Source of the DNA: Oribacterium sp. P6A1 | GTDB lineage: Bacteria > Bacillota > Clostridia > Lachnospirales > Lachnospiraceae | NCBI RefSeq assembly: GCF_000702885.1 | Contig: NZ_JNKO01000025.1 | Span: forward strand, 1-37,629 | Direction of reading: 5' to 3' | DNA: 37,629 nt | In this document: one piece after another, positions 15,072 to 23,970 of the stretch | How the letters are laid out: each line of letters begins with the position of its first letter | How positions within the stretch are numbered: position 1 is the first letter of the stretch | Made by a program: the position numbers and the translations under genes | The notes under the pieces: model-generated | The model's database searches: none | What the model saw: only the letters and a program-made list of their open reading frames with translations | Told to the model about the DNA's origin: nothing

Positions 15072-15620
15072 CAGATGGTCGAACACAAAAAAGGGGTGTC
15101 AAAATCCCTGCACAGCATGGACGTGCTGTATTTTTGCAATCAGCTGCTGGGAGAGCAGGTTCAGGCACTGACGATACCAGAATGCTATGCCTTGGTAATG
15201 AGCTGCTACCTCCATGATGTTGGCATGGGGATTTCCCGGGATAGCTTCGAAGCATTCACCCGGAAGTTGGATATGGAGGAATACCTGAAAAAGCACCCCA
15301 ATCCCAAACCGGAAAAGGTCATCAGAGACTTTCATAACGAGCTGAGTGGCCTGTTCATTCGTAAATATGCAGATCTGTTCGATATTCCCTCCGAGGATCT
15401 GCTGTTTGCCATCATTCAGATTTCCCGGGGGCACAGGAAAACCAACCTATTCGACGAGACGGAGTATCCCGACATTCAGACATCGGATGGAGTCATCCGT
15501 ACTTCATACCTTGCCGGGAAAATACAGGAGACGCTGGATTACTGCCACAAAGTGGCAGTAATCCAGCGTCTCCGATCTGCGAATTGCGCCGGAGCGGGTG
15601 GAGATTGTGGATGTTGAGTG
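15072..15620 (+). pseudogene. HD-domain phosphohydrolase fragment
   Basis: The frame from ATG 15075 shows SKSLHSMDVLYFCNQLLGE, CYLHDVGMGIS (the HD pair) and IQISRGHRKTNLFD, consistent with an HD-type metal phosphohydrolase of about 160 residues. It starts abruptly at the end of the conjugation remnant. After ETLDYCHKVA it runs into the copy side of a fold-back hairpin and becomes meaningless. In a different frame the last 48 nt read DLRIAPERVEIVDVE before TGA at 15620, the end of some other protein. The fragment is probably not functional. Confidence 0.55.
15527..15573. repeat. Perfect 22-bp fold-back hairpin with AAA loop
   Basis: Arms 15527-15548 and 15552-15573 are exact reverse complements with a 3-nt loop. 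The left arm is normal coding sequence of the HD gene (ETLDYCH) and the right arm is its inverted copy, so it is a duplication, not an evolved terminator. There is no T-run after it. Confidence 0.85.
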
Positions 15621-15649
15621 AATGAACACCTGCGTAGATACACCTGCGC

Positions 15650-16060
15650 TCATGATTCCCGGTCTGTTTGTGCTGCCTGAGCCTGTTTTTTGAAGAAAGC
15701 ATTAACAGTCTCAGTGATCTTTATAAGAGAAGTTGATTTCAGCACATAACCTGCAGGACCCAGCTTCAGAACCTCCATAACGCTTTCCGTATCATTGGCA
15801 CCTGTCAGGAAGATGACAGGAATATCACGGAGTTCAGGATCGTCATGCATGATATAGAAAACCTCACGCCCGGATTTGACAGGCATCATATAATCAAGCA
15901 GGATAAGATCAGGTTTATTCTTCTTCAGGTATGCCAGTGCCTGATCACCGTTTTTTGCCATAGCTATACGGTAATGCTGCATCAGGGCACCATGCAGCAT
16001 CTTTATGTACATAATATCATCATCTACCAACAGAACTAATTTTCGATCGTCATTAGCCAT
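15650..16060 (-). CDS. Stand-alone receiver (CheY-like) response regulator
   Basis: The 136-residue protein is a single receiver domain: LLVDDDIMY, the phosphorylated Asp56 in LILLDYMMP, FLTGAND and YVLKSTS with the conserved Lys. It has no output domain, only a short polar tail rich in Gln, Ala and Asp. AGGGG lies 6-7 nt before the ATG. It starts 30 nt after the hybrid kinase on the same strand, so it is probably the terminal phosphate acceptor of that kinase through its HPt domain. How the signal leaves the receiver is not visible. Confidence 0.88.
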   Translation of the reverse strand: MANDDRKLVLLVDDDIMYIKMLHGALMQHYRIAMAKNGDQALAYLKKNKPDLILLDYMMPVKSGREVFYIMHDDPELRDIPVIFLTGANDTESVMEVLKLGPAGYVLKSTSLIKITETVNAFFKKQAQAAQTDRES

Positions 16061-16090
16061 ATATTTCCCCTAATTAATTATGATTAAAAT

Positions 16091-19000
16091 TTAAAAGTCT
16101 GCGATGAGACTCTGGACCTTGTCCCAATCGAGGTCCTCAAGTGCATTCTTTACTTCCGTAAGAGTTGTTTTCATCTTATTGGATACAGACTGTGCTGTAA
16201 GGAAGTCAACAAGCTTTTCACAGGAATCAAAATCAAATTCATCAGCCTTTTGCTTCAGGACAACAAAGGCCTTTGACATCTCCTCCGCATTAAGTTTACG
16301 GATTTCTCCAACACGTCCGATTGGGTCATTACTCATATCCTTTGATTCTCCTCCCGATTTAATGGTAATTATATCTATGGATTCTTTAGCTTTGTTGTTG
16401 TCAGAAACTGATGCTCCGGTATTTGACTGGTCTGAAACCGGAGAGGTTAAAGATGATCCCGAAGAGACACTTTGCACGGAAGTTTCTTTTTCATGGAACA
16501 GTTTCAAAGCAGGAGCCAGTTTTTCATAAATAGCGGAGAGACCTGAAACAAAAACAGGCATATTTTCTTCAATCAAATCAAAATTACTTGATTTTCCGGC
16601 CTTTTCCAGTACTTCTGCCAGCCTGCTCAGTTGATTTGCTCCGATGACCCGGGAAGTACTCTTTATGGAATGAACCAAAAGTATGTATCCGTCCAGATCT
16701 TCCAGGCTCTTATATTGATTAAATTTGTCCAGCTGCTTCGGAATATTTTCCACAAAACCGATAAGCGCTTTTTGATATGTTATGAAATCACCGCAGTACT
16801 TGATGCCGGCAATGATATCAACTCCTGCTATATTTGGAAGGGAACCAAGATCATCAAGGTTTGTGCTTGCACTGTTCATATGCAGCACGTCCTTCACAGA
16901 AGTTGTAGCAGAATCATCCTTTTCAACAATCTGTACTTTATCCTTTGGTAAATATTGTATCAGCTTTGATTCCAAATAGGTAGGAGATATAGGCTTGGAA
17001 AGATAATCTATAAATCCTTCCTCTATATACATATTTCTCGCGCCGGATATGGCATTGGCAGTGAGCGCTATCACGGGAACAGTTTTTGTCCAGTCCTGAT
17101 CAAGATCTCTTATGGAGTGGAAAGTCTCTATTCCGTTTAAACCGGGCATCAGGTGATCCATGAAGATCAAATCATAACGGTTCTTTTTGCAAAGGTCAAG
17201 TGCTTCCTGACCGCCTGATGCTTCTGTTATATTAAGCTCTGTTTTTTTGAGCAATGACTTGAAAACGAACCTGTTGACTTCAACATCATCCACAACCAGT
17301 ACATTTGCACCTGGAGCCTTAAAAGATTCGTGATAATGGTTGTTTTTGATTATTTCACTTTCATAATTTGCTTTATGTGAAGCTACAGTAGCCCAATCCC
17401 TGACATTTATTTTGATTGTGAAATAAAAATCCGATCCCACTCCGTATTCGGACACAAATTCCAGTTTGCTGTCATGCATATTGAGAAGCCTTTGAACTAT
17501 GGAAAGACCCAGTCCGCTTCCCTGGGTTGTGCGATGATTCTGTTCGTCAAAGCGCTCAAAATCGATGAACATTCTCTTCTGGTCTTCCGGTTTCACGCCT
17601 ATACCGGTATCTTTTATGTGTACAGTAAGATACTCTGATGTGTCATCAATTTTTTCAAAGTCCAAAGAAAATGTCACAGTGCCCTTATCTGTGTACTTGG
17701 CTGCATTGGATATTAGATTTGCGATGATCTGTTTCAGCATGACCTCATCAAAATGAAGCTGATAAGGCATATCATCATTCACTATAACTTCAAATCTCAG
17801 ATTTTTCTTCTCGCAGTAATGCTGGGCTATCTGCACAAGATCCAAAATCAGCTTGAACAAGTCAAAGTCCACTGGAATAGGACTCATCTTTCCCGCCTCA
17901 ATCTTGGAGAAATCCAGGATATTGTTTACTATGTTGAGAAGCATGCTTCCGGAGTTTGCAATATTTCCGGCATACTCAAGAATCTGAGGATCTGATGATT
18001 CCCGAAGGACCATTTCATTCATACCGATGATGGCATTTATGGGAGTACGAATCTCATGGGACATTCTGGAAAGGAATTCGGTTTTTGCCATATTTGCCTG
18101 GTCGGCTTTAATGGCCATGTCATTTAGATCCAGAGATGTTTTTTCAAGGTAAGTGACCAGCCTTTCAGAGAGAGGCACAAGGCCGTTTGACCTTGGTTCC
18201 TGACCTGCCTGAAAATTTGTACGGGGCATGGAATCGGTAATGGGACCTTCACGCATGGCGACAGCTACGATGGATCCTGCCAGAAAACCGCCGTATCCGT
18301 TGTATTTATAGATTTCACCGGAGCCGTGGGCATAGGTAGCCTGAGGAAGTATACGGGTCAGATTATCGATTTCGGAAATATAGCGATCCCTGAGGAGCAT
18401 AAAACGGCTTACACAAATGAAGGAAAACATTGCTTCGGGAACAAATTCCTGCATCCTGATACTAAGAAGTTCGGATTCTCTGATGAGTTCTCTTGGATTT
18501 CCGTAGCCTATCTGAACCTTTTCCCCTTCTTTTATATCTCCGTAATAGTAGAATTCTCCGTTGTCGCCGCAAAAAAAGGGTATACGAACATAAGGAATTC
18601 CGTCTCGTTCCAGAACTATGGGGAATTCATTTATGTTCATCATATTATAACCGTCGATGTCGGCATCAAGATAGTACTTATACAGATCCTTCACCGGAGT
18701 GTCATCCAGCATCTCAAGGCAGGTGTCGCCTACACGCATCTGAATATTATCGTTCACGTGAGCAGTAAAGGTTTTGCCCAGAGGCTTCCACCCGAGACAT
18801 GCATCAATTTGTATATTCAGATCTTCACCGTAGAATGCAACTACAGCAAGACCGTACTTGACTGTATCATCGGTAAAGGCAAATGGAAGTACGTTCCTGG
18901 AAAAATCATCCATATGGGTGCTGGCGAGACTTCCGAAAAACGGAACATGGGAAAGTCCCTCGGAGACATCCTCGATTATTTTGGAGATGCCGATGGAGTA

Positions 19001-19390
19001 TCCCGCGGGATACAATGCCACGCCCTTAAGATGTGTACCGGAACGAAGGATTCTGTTTAGCTCTGCAGAGCCTTCTTCCTCACTTATTTCGGTGAAGTCA
19101 TAAAGAAAAGTTTCCAAATGACCGGAATGGAAGAACATAAAGCTCAGAAGAACAGAAGGATCATTGTTTATTTCCCGGGCACCGAAAAGAGAAATGCCCG
19201 CAGTTTTTATCCCCGGAAAAGCGGAGCTAATAAGAGAAAGCATCTCTTTTAAATCGTCCTCAGGAATCCGTGTTGTGTATAACTGAACAAATGATTCCAC
19301 GGTATTGGAATAGAACCCCTTGAGGTCAAAGTTATCAACTATTTTTTTTATATCATTGATATCGCGAGCTATAAAAGTTTTCTGATACAT
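16091..19390 (-). CDS. FIST-sensor hybrid histidine kinase with receiver and HPt domains
   Basis: From N to C: FIST_N and FIST_C ligand-binding domains (about 25-380; HVPFFGSLASTHMDDFSRN, then YGLAVVAFYGEDLNIQI), a short helical linker, HisKA (FLSRMSHEIRTPINAIIGMN, His about 446), a GHKL ATPase (NLISNAAKYTDKG, KDTGIGV, GSGLGLSIV), a receiver (VLVVDDVEVN, Asp in FMDHLMPGLNG about 742), an HPt domain (VHSIKSTSR, His about 905), a Ser-rich linker and a helical C-terminus of 85 residues with no known match. No membrane helix is seen in the core, so sensing is probably cytosolic; FIST domains are thought to bind small ligands such as amino acids. ATG 19390 with GGCGGAG just upstream is preferred over ATG 19483, which has no ribosome binding site. 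The partner receiver follows directly. Confidence 0.88.
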   Translation of the reverse strand: MYQKTFIARDINDIKKIVDNFDLKGFYSNTVESFVQLYTTRIPEDDLKEMLSLISSAFPGIKTAGISLFGAREINNDPSVLLSFMFFHSGHLETFLYDFTEISEEEGSAELNRILRSGTHLKGVALYPAGYSIGISKIIEDVSEGLSHVPFFGSLASTHMDDFSRNVLPFAFTDDTVKYGLAVVAFYGEDLNIQIDACLGWKPLGKTFTAHVNDNIQMRVGDTCLEMLDDTPVKDLYKYYLDADIDGYNMMNINEFPIVLERDGIPYVRIPFFCGDNGEFYYYGDIKEGEKVQIGYGNPRELIRESELLSIRMQEFVPEAMFSFICVSRFMLLRDRYISEIDNLTRILPQATYAHGSGEIYKYNGYGGFLAGSIVAVAMREGPITDSMPRTNFQAGQEPRSNGLVPLSERLVTYLEKTSLDLNDMAIKADQANMAKTEFLSRMSHEIRTPINAIIGMNEMVLRESSDPQILEYAGNIANSGSMLLNIVNNILDFSKIEAGKMSPIPVDFDLFKLILDLVQIAQHYCEKKNLRFEVIVNDDMPYQLHFDEVMLKQIIANLISNAAKYTDKGTVTFSLDFEKIDDTSEYLTVHIKDTGIGVKPEDQKRMFIDFERFDEQNHRTTQGSGLGLSIVQRLLNMHDSKLEFVSEYGVGSDFYFTIKINVRDWATVASHKANYESEIIKNNHYHESFKAPGANVLVVDDVEVNRFVFKSLLKKTELNITEASGGQEALDLCKKNRYDLIFMDHLMPGLNGIETFHSIRDLDQDWTKTVPVIALTANAISGARNMYIEEGFIDYLSKPISPTYLESKLIQYLPKDKVQIVEKDDSATTSVKDVLHMNSASTNLDDLGSLPNIAGVDIIAGIKYCGDFITYQKALIGFVENIPKQLDKFNQYKSLEDLDGYILLVHSIKSTSRVIGANQLSRLAEVLEKAGKSSNFDLIEENMPVFVSGLSAIYEKLAPALKLFHEKETSVQSVSSGSSLTSPVSDQSNTGASVSDNNKAKESIDIITIKSGGESKDMSNDPIGRVGEIRKLNAEEMSKAFVVLKQKADEFDFDSCEKLVDFLTAQSVSNKMKTTLTEVKNALEDLDWDKVQSLIADF

Positions 19391-19481
19391 AAGACTCCGC
19401 CAATAAACAGTACTATCCTTAATCTCAGTTGCATACGTAAATGATATCGGCGAAACAGATATACAAGATAACAAAAAAACC

Positions 19482-19546
19482 ATATGTTTTAAACATATCC
19501 TGCTATCTTTTCAGAGATACAGGGGAGTATGTTAAACCATATGGTT
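19482..19546. promoter_or_regulatory. Two palindromes upstream of the FIST kinase
   Basis: ATATGTTT-T-AAACATAT occupies 19482-19498 and AACCATATGGTT occupies 19535-19546; both are perfect. They lie between smpB and the kinase, about 90 and 145 nt upstream of the kinase start. They could be operators for the kinase promoter, but no clear -35/-10 pair was found. Confidence 0.4.
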
Positions 19547-19577
19547 ATCAGTAATTATTTAAGTTTTTCCGGCCACA

Positions 19578-20060
19578 TCAGACTCTGAGATTTGATCCCT
19601 TAAAATCTCTTTCCAGCTCGCGCTTCTGCTGTTTCTTGGCAAGATCCGCACGCTTATCATACAGCTTCTTACCGCGGCAGAGACCGATTTCCACCTTCAC
19701 AAGAGATTTTCTGAAATAAACCCTCAGCGGAACAAGGGCGTAACCCTGCTCCTTCAGCTTGCCCACCAGCTTGTTGATCTCATATTTGTGCATAAGAAGC
19801 TTACGGTCCCTGAGAGCGTCCTTGTTGAAGATATTACCCTTTTCGTAGGGATTTATATGCATTCCGAGAATATAGACCTCGGCGTTTCTTATACTGCAGT
19901 AAGCCTCCTTGATAGAACATTGGCCCATTCTCAGAGACTTTACTTCAGTGCCTGCAAGTTCTATGCCGCACTCAAAGGTCTCGTCAACAAAGTAATCGTG
20001 GTATGCCTTTTTGTTGTTGGCGATCAGTTTTGTGCCTTCTTCTTTTCCGTAATTAGCCAT
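19578..20060 (-). CDS. smpB: SsrA-binding protein SmpB
   Basis: The 160-residue protein binds tmRNA and places it in stalled ribosomes for trans-translation. It has the family pattern throughout: NKKAYHDYFVDETFECGIEL, GTEVKSLRMGQCSIKEAY, INPYEKGN, HKYEINKL and the basic C-terminal tail KKLYDKRADLAKKQQKRELE. The length is usual. Its ATG overlaps the end of rnr by 8 nt (stop TAA inside ATGGCTAA), so it is translationally coupled to RNase R, which also acts on stalled messages. No tmRNA gene was noticed in the window. Confidence 0.97.
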   Translation of the reverse strand: MANYGKEEGTKLIANNKKAYHDYFVDETFECGIELAGTEVKSLRMGQCSIKEAYCSIRNAEVYILGMHINPYEKGNIFNKDALRDRKLLMHKYEINKLVGKLKEQGYALVPLRVYFRKSLVKVEIGLCRGKKLYDKRADLAKKQQKRELERDFKGSNLRV

Positions 20061-22248
20061 AAGTTACCTCATTTTGTACAGGATCTGTGTCCGGTTTTAC
20101 AATCTGAAAATCTATAGTTCTGGTGAGCTTGTCGGCTCTCAGAGCTCTTACATGGACCTTGTCTCCAAGTCTGTAGACCTTGCCTGTGCGTTCTCCCACA
20201 AGCTCATACTTATCCTCGTGGAATACGAAATAATCGCTGTCCATAATTCTAAGAGATACCATGCCCTCAACAGTATTTGGAAGCTCCACGTAAAGTCCGT
20301 AATTGGTAATGCCTGAAACCACACCGTCGAACTCCTCGTCGATATGGTGCATCATCCATTCACATTCCTTGAGCTTGTCTGTCTCCCTCTCGGCCTCGTC
20401 AGCACGCCTTTCCAGGGTAGAAGAGCGGTCTGCAACCCCGGGAAGAAGATTACGATAATGCTCAAGGCGGCGGTTCTTAAGCTCGCCTCTCAAATCTTCC
20501 TTGATTATACGATGAATCTGAAGATCCGGATATCTTCTTATAGGAGAAGTGAAGTGACAGTAGTACTTTGCGGCGAGTCCGAAATGACCGCTGCATTCGG
20601 TTGAATAGCGGGCCTGCTTCATTGACCTCAGGGTCATGGTCTTTATGATAGGCTCCTCCGGCGTACCCTCTATGGACTCAAGAAGCTTCTGCACTTCCTT
20701 TGGCCTAATGCTTTCCTCGTCACGCATCCTTATGAAATGACCGAAATTGGACACCGCAAGACTGAGTGCCGTGAACTTTTCGGGATCCGGCTTCTCATGA
20801 ACTCTGTAAACAAAGGGGATCTGCTGCCAGAAGAAATCCTCTGCCACAGTTTCATTGGCTGCCAGCATGAAGTCCTCGATCAGCATGTGTGCTTCGTTAC
20901 GGATGTAGGGAAGGATCTCGGTGACCTTGCCTCTTTCGTCCAAAAGGATCTTTGTCTCCGGGAAATCAAAATCAATTCCGCCACGCTCATGACGTTTTTT
21001 ACGGAGGATCTTTGACAGCTCGTACATCCTTTCAAGCATCTCCTTATAAGGAAGATAGGTGGAAAGGTCCTCTCCGTTTGTGAGCTCAGCTCCTGTCAGG
21101 ATGGAATGAACACCGTTGTAGGTCATTCGTTTGTTTGATCTGATGACTGATTCGCAGATCTCGTGATCCAGAAGCTTTCCGCTCTTGTCGAAATCCATGA
21201 TGCAGGTAAGGGCCAGTCTGTCCTCTCCTTCGTTGAGAGAGCAGATGCCGTTGCAAAGGACTCTCGGAAGCATGGGAATGACTCTGTCGGTGAGGTATAC
21301 GGAAGTGCCTCTGTTGAGAGCCTCCTGATCGATGAGAGAGTGCTCTGTTACATACTGGGTAACATCTGCGATGTGAACATACAGTTTGTAAACACCGGTA
21401 TTCTCATCGAAGTTTAATGATATGGCATCGTCCAGATCCTTTGCATCCTCACCGTCGATGGTGACAGTGGTGAGATTTCTGAAATCGTGACTGCTTCTTT
21501 CAGCGATAATGTTCTCCGGTACACTTTCCGGAACAGATTCCGCTGCCTTCATGATGTCCTTTGGAAATGTTTCCGGCAGCCCGTAAGCGCGAACGATAGA
21601 GAGGATATCCACGCCGGGATCATTGACATGACCAAGTATCTCCTTGATGATGCCTTCCGGCTTGTGGTGAGCGTCTCCGTAGTTCAGGATCTTTACAACT
21701 ACCTTGTGACCGTTCACGGCACGCATGTCCTTGCCCTGAGGGATGAAGATATCCTTTAGTATCCTCTGGTTATCGGGCTCTACAAAGCCCACAGATTTAT
21801 TTTTGCGGTAAATACCGACTATTTCCTTGTTGGCATGCTCGAGAATCTGGGTGATGTGACCTTCCGAACGATGGCTTCCGTCACCGTTTTTTGTGATAAT
21901 GATTCTGACCTTATCACCGTCAAGGGCCTGACCGATGTAATCCTCCGGAATAAAAATATCCTCCTCATCCTCATGACCTTCGAGACTAACGAAACCAAAG
22001 CCTCTCTGGTTGGCAGTAAATGTACCTACATGAGTGAAGTTCTCGGTACGGCCGTATTTGCCTTTCTGGGAAATGCCTATCTTTCCGGTGGCCACCAGTT
22101 TGTCCAGAACCTCCTGGAGAGCGGCACGCTCGGCCTTGGGTATGCCGATAAGATTGGCCATTTCCTTTGCTTTCATGGGCTGGTAGATTTTATCCTTTAC
22201 GAGATCTACAATCAGCTTGGAAAGCTTTTCCTTCTGATAATCTTCCAT
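20053..22248 (-). CDS. rnr: Ribonuclease R
   Basis: The 731-residue 3'-5' exoribonuclease degrades structured RNA. The order is an N-terminal helix-turn-helix, two cold-shock domains (FGFVSLEGHEDEEDIFIPED is the first), the RNB catalytic domain (DGEDAKDLDDAISL about 270, with the metal-binding Asp residues) and a C-terminal S1 domain (about 650-715, FDGVVSGITNYGLYVELPN). ATG 22248 is preferred, with AAGGAG 11 nt upstream; the longer frame from 22275 would add MSGQGVFLF and include that site in the coding part. The order secG, rnr, smpB is a classic Firmicute arrangement. Confidence 0.96.
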   Translation of the reverse strand: MEDYQKEKLSKLIVDLVKDKIYQPMKAKEMANLIGIPKAERAALQEVLDKLVATGKIGISQKGKYGRTENFTHVGTFTANQRGFGFVSLEGHEDEEDIFIPEDYIGQALDGDKVRIIITKNGDGSHRSEGHITQILEHANKEIVGIYRKNKSVGFVEPDNQRILKDIFIPQGKDMRAVNGHKVVVKILNYGDAHHKPEGIIKEILGHVNDPGVDILSIVRAYGLPETFPKDIMKAAESVPESVPENIIAERSSHDFRNLTTVTIDGEDAKDLDDAISLNFDENTGVYKLYVHIADVTQYVTEHSLIDQEALNRGTSVYLTDRVIPMLPRVLCNGICSLNEGEDRLALTCIMDFDKSGKLLDHEICESVIRSNKRMTYNGVHSILTGAELTNGEDLSTYLPYKEMLERMYELSKILRKKRHERGGIDFDFPETKILLDERGKVTEILPYIRNEAHMLIEDFMLAANETVAEDFFWQQIPFVYRVHEKPDPEKFTALSLAVSNFGHFIRMRDEESIRPKEVQKLLESIEGTPEEPIIKTMTLRSMKQARYSTECSGHFGLAAKYYCHFTSPIRRYPDLQIHRIIKEDLRGELKNRRLEHYRNLLPGVADRSSTLERRADEAERETDKLKECEWMMHHIDEEFDGVVSGITNYGLYVELPNTVEGMVSLRIMDSDYFVFHEDKYELVGERTGKVYRLGDKVHVRALRADKLTRTIDFQIVKPDTDPVQNEVTYG

Positions 22249-22334
22249 AAATAAAAAAACTCCTTGTCCGGACATATAGTCCGTCGAAATGGGGTGGTGT
22301 GATATAGAATCGTTACGCGTTAGGCGCTTTCACA

Positions 22335-22343
22335 ATTATATCA
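22335..22343 (-). promoter_or_regulatory. Extended -10 promoter for rnr-smpB
   Basis: On the minus strand TGATATAAT begins in the T-run of the secG terminator, giving a TG-extended perfect -10 about 90 nt before the rnr start. Terminator and promoter thus share bases. Confidence 0.5.
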
Positions 22344-22375
22344 AAAAACACCTGCATACATTGTATGCAGGTGTT
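22343..22375 (-). terminator. Intrinsic terminator of secG
   Basis: On the minus strand two 14-nt arms (22362-22375 and 22347-22360) form a stem capped by the few central bases, followed by a run of six T. It begins about 30 nt after the secG stop. Confidence 0.85.
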
Positions 22376-22405
22376 GAGCAAATGTCATTAAATTAATACT
22401 TTAAT

Positions 22406-22633
22406 TTACCAGATGATATCAAGGATAAGTGCAACAACAAAGAATGCAACTGCTGCAAACTTTGTGAACTTCTCAAGACCACCCTCGATAGAACGACCCT
22501 TGTTCTTGGACCAGTAAGACTCAGCCATACCGGAAATTGCACCAAGACCTGCGCTCTTTCCTTCCTGCATAAGAATGATAGCAGAAAGAGCTACACCAAT
22601 AAGACAAAATATAATAACAAGTGCGATTTTCAT
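22406..22633 (-). CDS. secG: Protein translocase subunit SecG
   Basis: The 75-residue protein is a small subunit of the SecYEG channel. It has two membrane helices (MKIALVIIFCLIGVALSAII and FAAVAFFVVALILDIIW) and the typical linker LMQEGKSAGLGAISG with a Gly/Ser-rich stretch. Its place before rnr supports the call. Confidence 0.95.
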   Translation of the reverse strand: MKIALVIIFCLIGVALSAIILMQEGKSAGLGAISGMAESYWSKNKGRSIEGGLEKFTKFAAVAFFVVALILDIIW

Positions 22634-22752
22634 AAATCCTCACCACCTTACAAACAATATAATTTGAAATACCGTAGTACTATAACATGACAAAACTATA
22701 AATGCAAGGAGATTTATGATTAGCGACGATCAACATGTCCTGAAATTTTTGG

Positions 22753-22818
22753 GCCGGAGTGAATTCATTTAGGACCGGGGCGCTTTGGCTTTACGTTCAT
22801 ATATGGAGCCACTCCGGC
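22753..22818. repeat. Spaced inverted repeat between secG and murI
   Basis: GCCGGAGTG (22753-22761) and CACTCCGGC (22810-22818) are exact complements 48 nt apart. A smaller stem GGAG/CTCC (22805-22815) competes with the right arm. It lies downstream of murI on the minus strand; there is no T-run. It may be an RNA structure of the murI-secG transcript. Confidence 0.3.
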
Positions 22819-22855
22819 TCTTGATACTGATTAACTACATTTAATAAAAGACTTT

Positions 22856-23680
22856 TCATTTTTCTGGTGAATAGTCAAAGGGCAGATTCAGGAGTCTCTC
22901 GGCCAGTGCAGTAGGAGATGTCTCTTTTGATGTTGAGAACAGCTGTATGCTGCCGTCAGCAGAGCTGTCATTCAGAAGGCCCGCTTCCGTAAGCCTTCTT
23001 TTAGTCTCGCGGGATGTACCGTATGCCCCGTCATAGAATGTCACATCATATCCCAGTGCCTCCCGGATCTTTTTCATGGCAAATGGGAAGTGGGTGCATC
23101 CCAGAACTACGCTGTCTACGATTTTGCCCTCGCCGCCGTCTTGTGCACTTCTGAAAGGTTTAAGAAGCTCTTTGAGATAATTGAGCATCTCCTCTGAATC
23201 TTCTTTTCCGGCTTCCACCAGTGGAACGATACCCGGAGCTGCCACAGCGTTAATGTCAGCATCATCGGAAAATCGTCCTATAAGATGATGGAGACGCTCT
23301 CCGTGAATGGTTGCGCTGGTGGCCAGAACAAGTACATGAGGGTGAGCAGTCTCTGACTTGTCTACGGCAGGCTTCACAGCAGGTTCCATGGCAACGATTA
23401 TGGTATCGGGATACTTTTCTCTCAGATAAGTTGCAGCAGCTGATGTTGCGGTGTTGCAGGCAATAACAATGGCTTTCGCCCCGTGTTCAAATAAAAATTT
23501 AATGTTGTTATCGCACATTTCCTTTATGCGGGTTTCACTTTTTTCTCCGTAGGGGGCGTTTATGCTGTCCCCGAAAAAAATATAATTCTCATTTGGCATG
23601 TCGTGTTTGAGAACACGAAGTACCGAAATCCCACCGACTCCTGAGTCAAATACTCCGATGGGAGATGATTTTGAAATCAT
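22856..23680 (-). CDS. murI: Glutamate racemase
   Basis: The 274-residue enzyme makes D-glutamate for peptidoglycan. Both catalytic Cys motifs are present: FDSGVGGISVLRVL at the N-terminus, ACNTATS (Cys about 76) and LGCTHFP (Cys about 195). The length is normal. GGAG precedes the ATG on the minus strand. It is divergent from hprK and lies upstream of secG, 223 nt away. Confidence 0.95.
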   Translation of the reverse strand: MISKSSPIGVFDSGVGGISVLRVLKHDMPNENYIFFGDSINAPYGEKSETRIKEMCDNNIKFLFEHGAKAIVIACNTATSAAATYLREKYPDTIIVAMEPAVKPAVDKSETAHPHVLVLATSATIHGERLHHLIGRFSDDADINAVAAPGIVPLVEAGKEDSEEMLNYLKELLKPFRSAQDGGEGKIVDSVVLGCTHFPFAMKKIREALGYDVTFYDGAYGTSRETKRRLTEAGLLNDSSADGSIQLFSTSKETSPTALAERLLNLPFDYSPEK

Positions 23681-23830
23681 TTTGTAACTCCGAAAAACTA
23701 ATATTTTACTGCTTTAGTACCGAAATTATGATGCGGGTGTTATGCAGCAGTGTATGTACAGCATAGAACCATTTTCAATGGAAATCAAGTTTATGGAATG
23801 GTATGACGGGAAGCTTTAAAAAGCTTTACA

Positions 23831-23879
23831 AGGCAAATGTCAGATTCTTCAGGGAATTAAACGGATAAACCATTTGCCT
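23831..23879. repeat. Spaced inverted repeat in the murI-hprK divergent region
   Basis: AGGCAAATG (23831-23839) and CATTTGCCT (23871-23879) are exact complements separated by 31 nt. It lies between the divergent murI and hprK starts, upstream of the hprK promoter. A looped operator or leader stem is possible. Confidence 0.35.
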
Positions 23880-23905
23880 CAGACATCGTCATATCCTACA
23901 GTCAG

Positions 23906-23934
23906 TTGATTTTTTCTCTTAGGCTAAATATACT
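23906..23934 (+). promoter_or_regulatory. hprK promoter
   Basis: TTGATT (23906-23911) and TATACT (23929-23934) are separated by exactly 17 bp, 36 nt before the hprK ATG. This is a good housekeeping-sigma promoter. Confidence 0.7.
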
Positions 23935-23970
23935 TATATTAACTATGTTTCTACAGAATGGAGGCTCATT

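Noticed and set aside
19391-19483. N-terminal extension of the FIST kinase that looks like a signal peptide
   Set aside because: No ribosome binding site precedes ATG 19483, while GGCGGAG precedes ATG 19390; the extension covers a palindromic upstream region.
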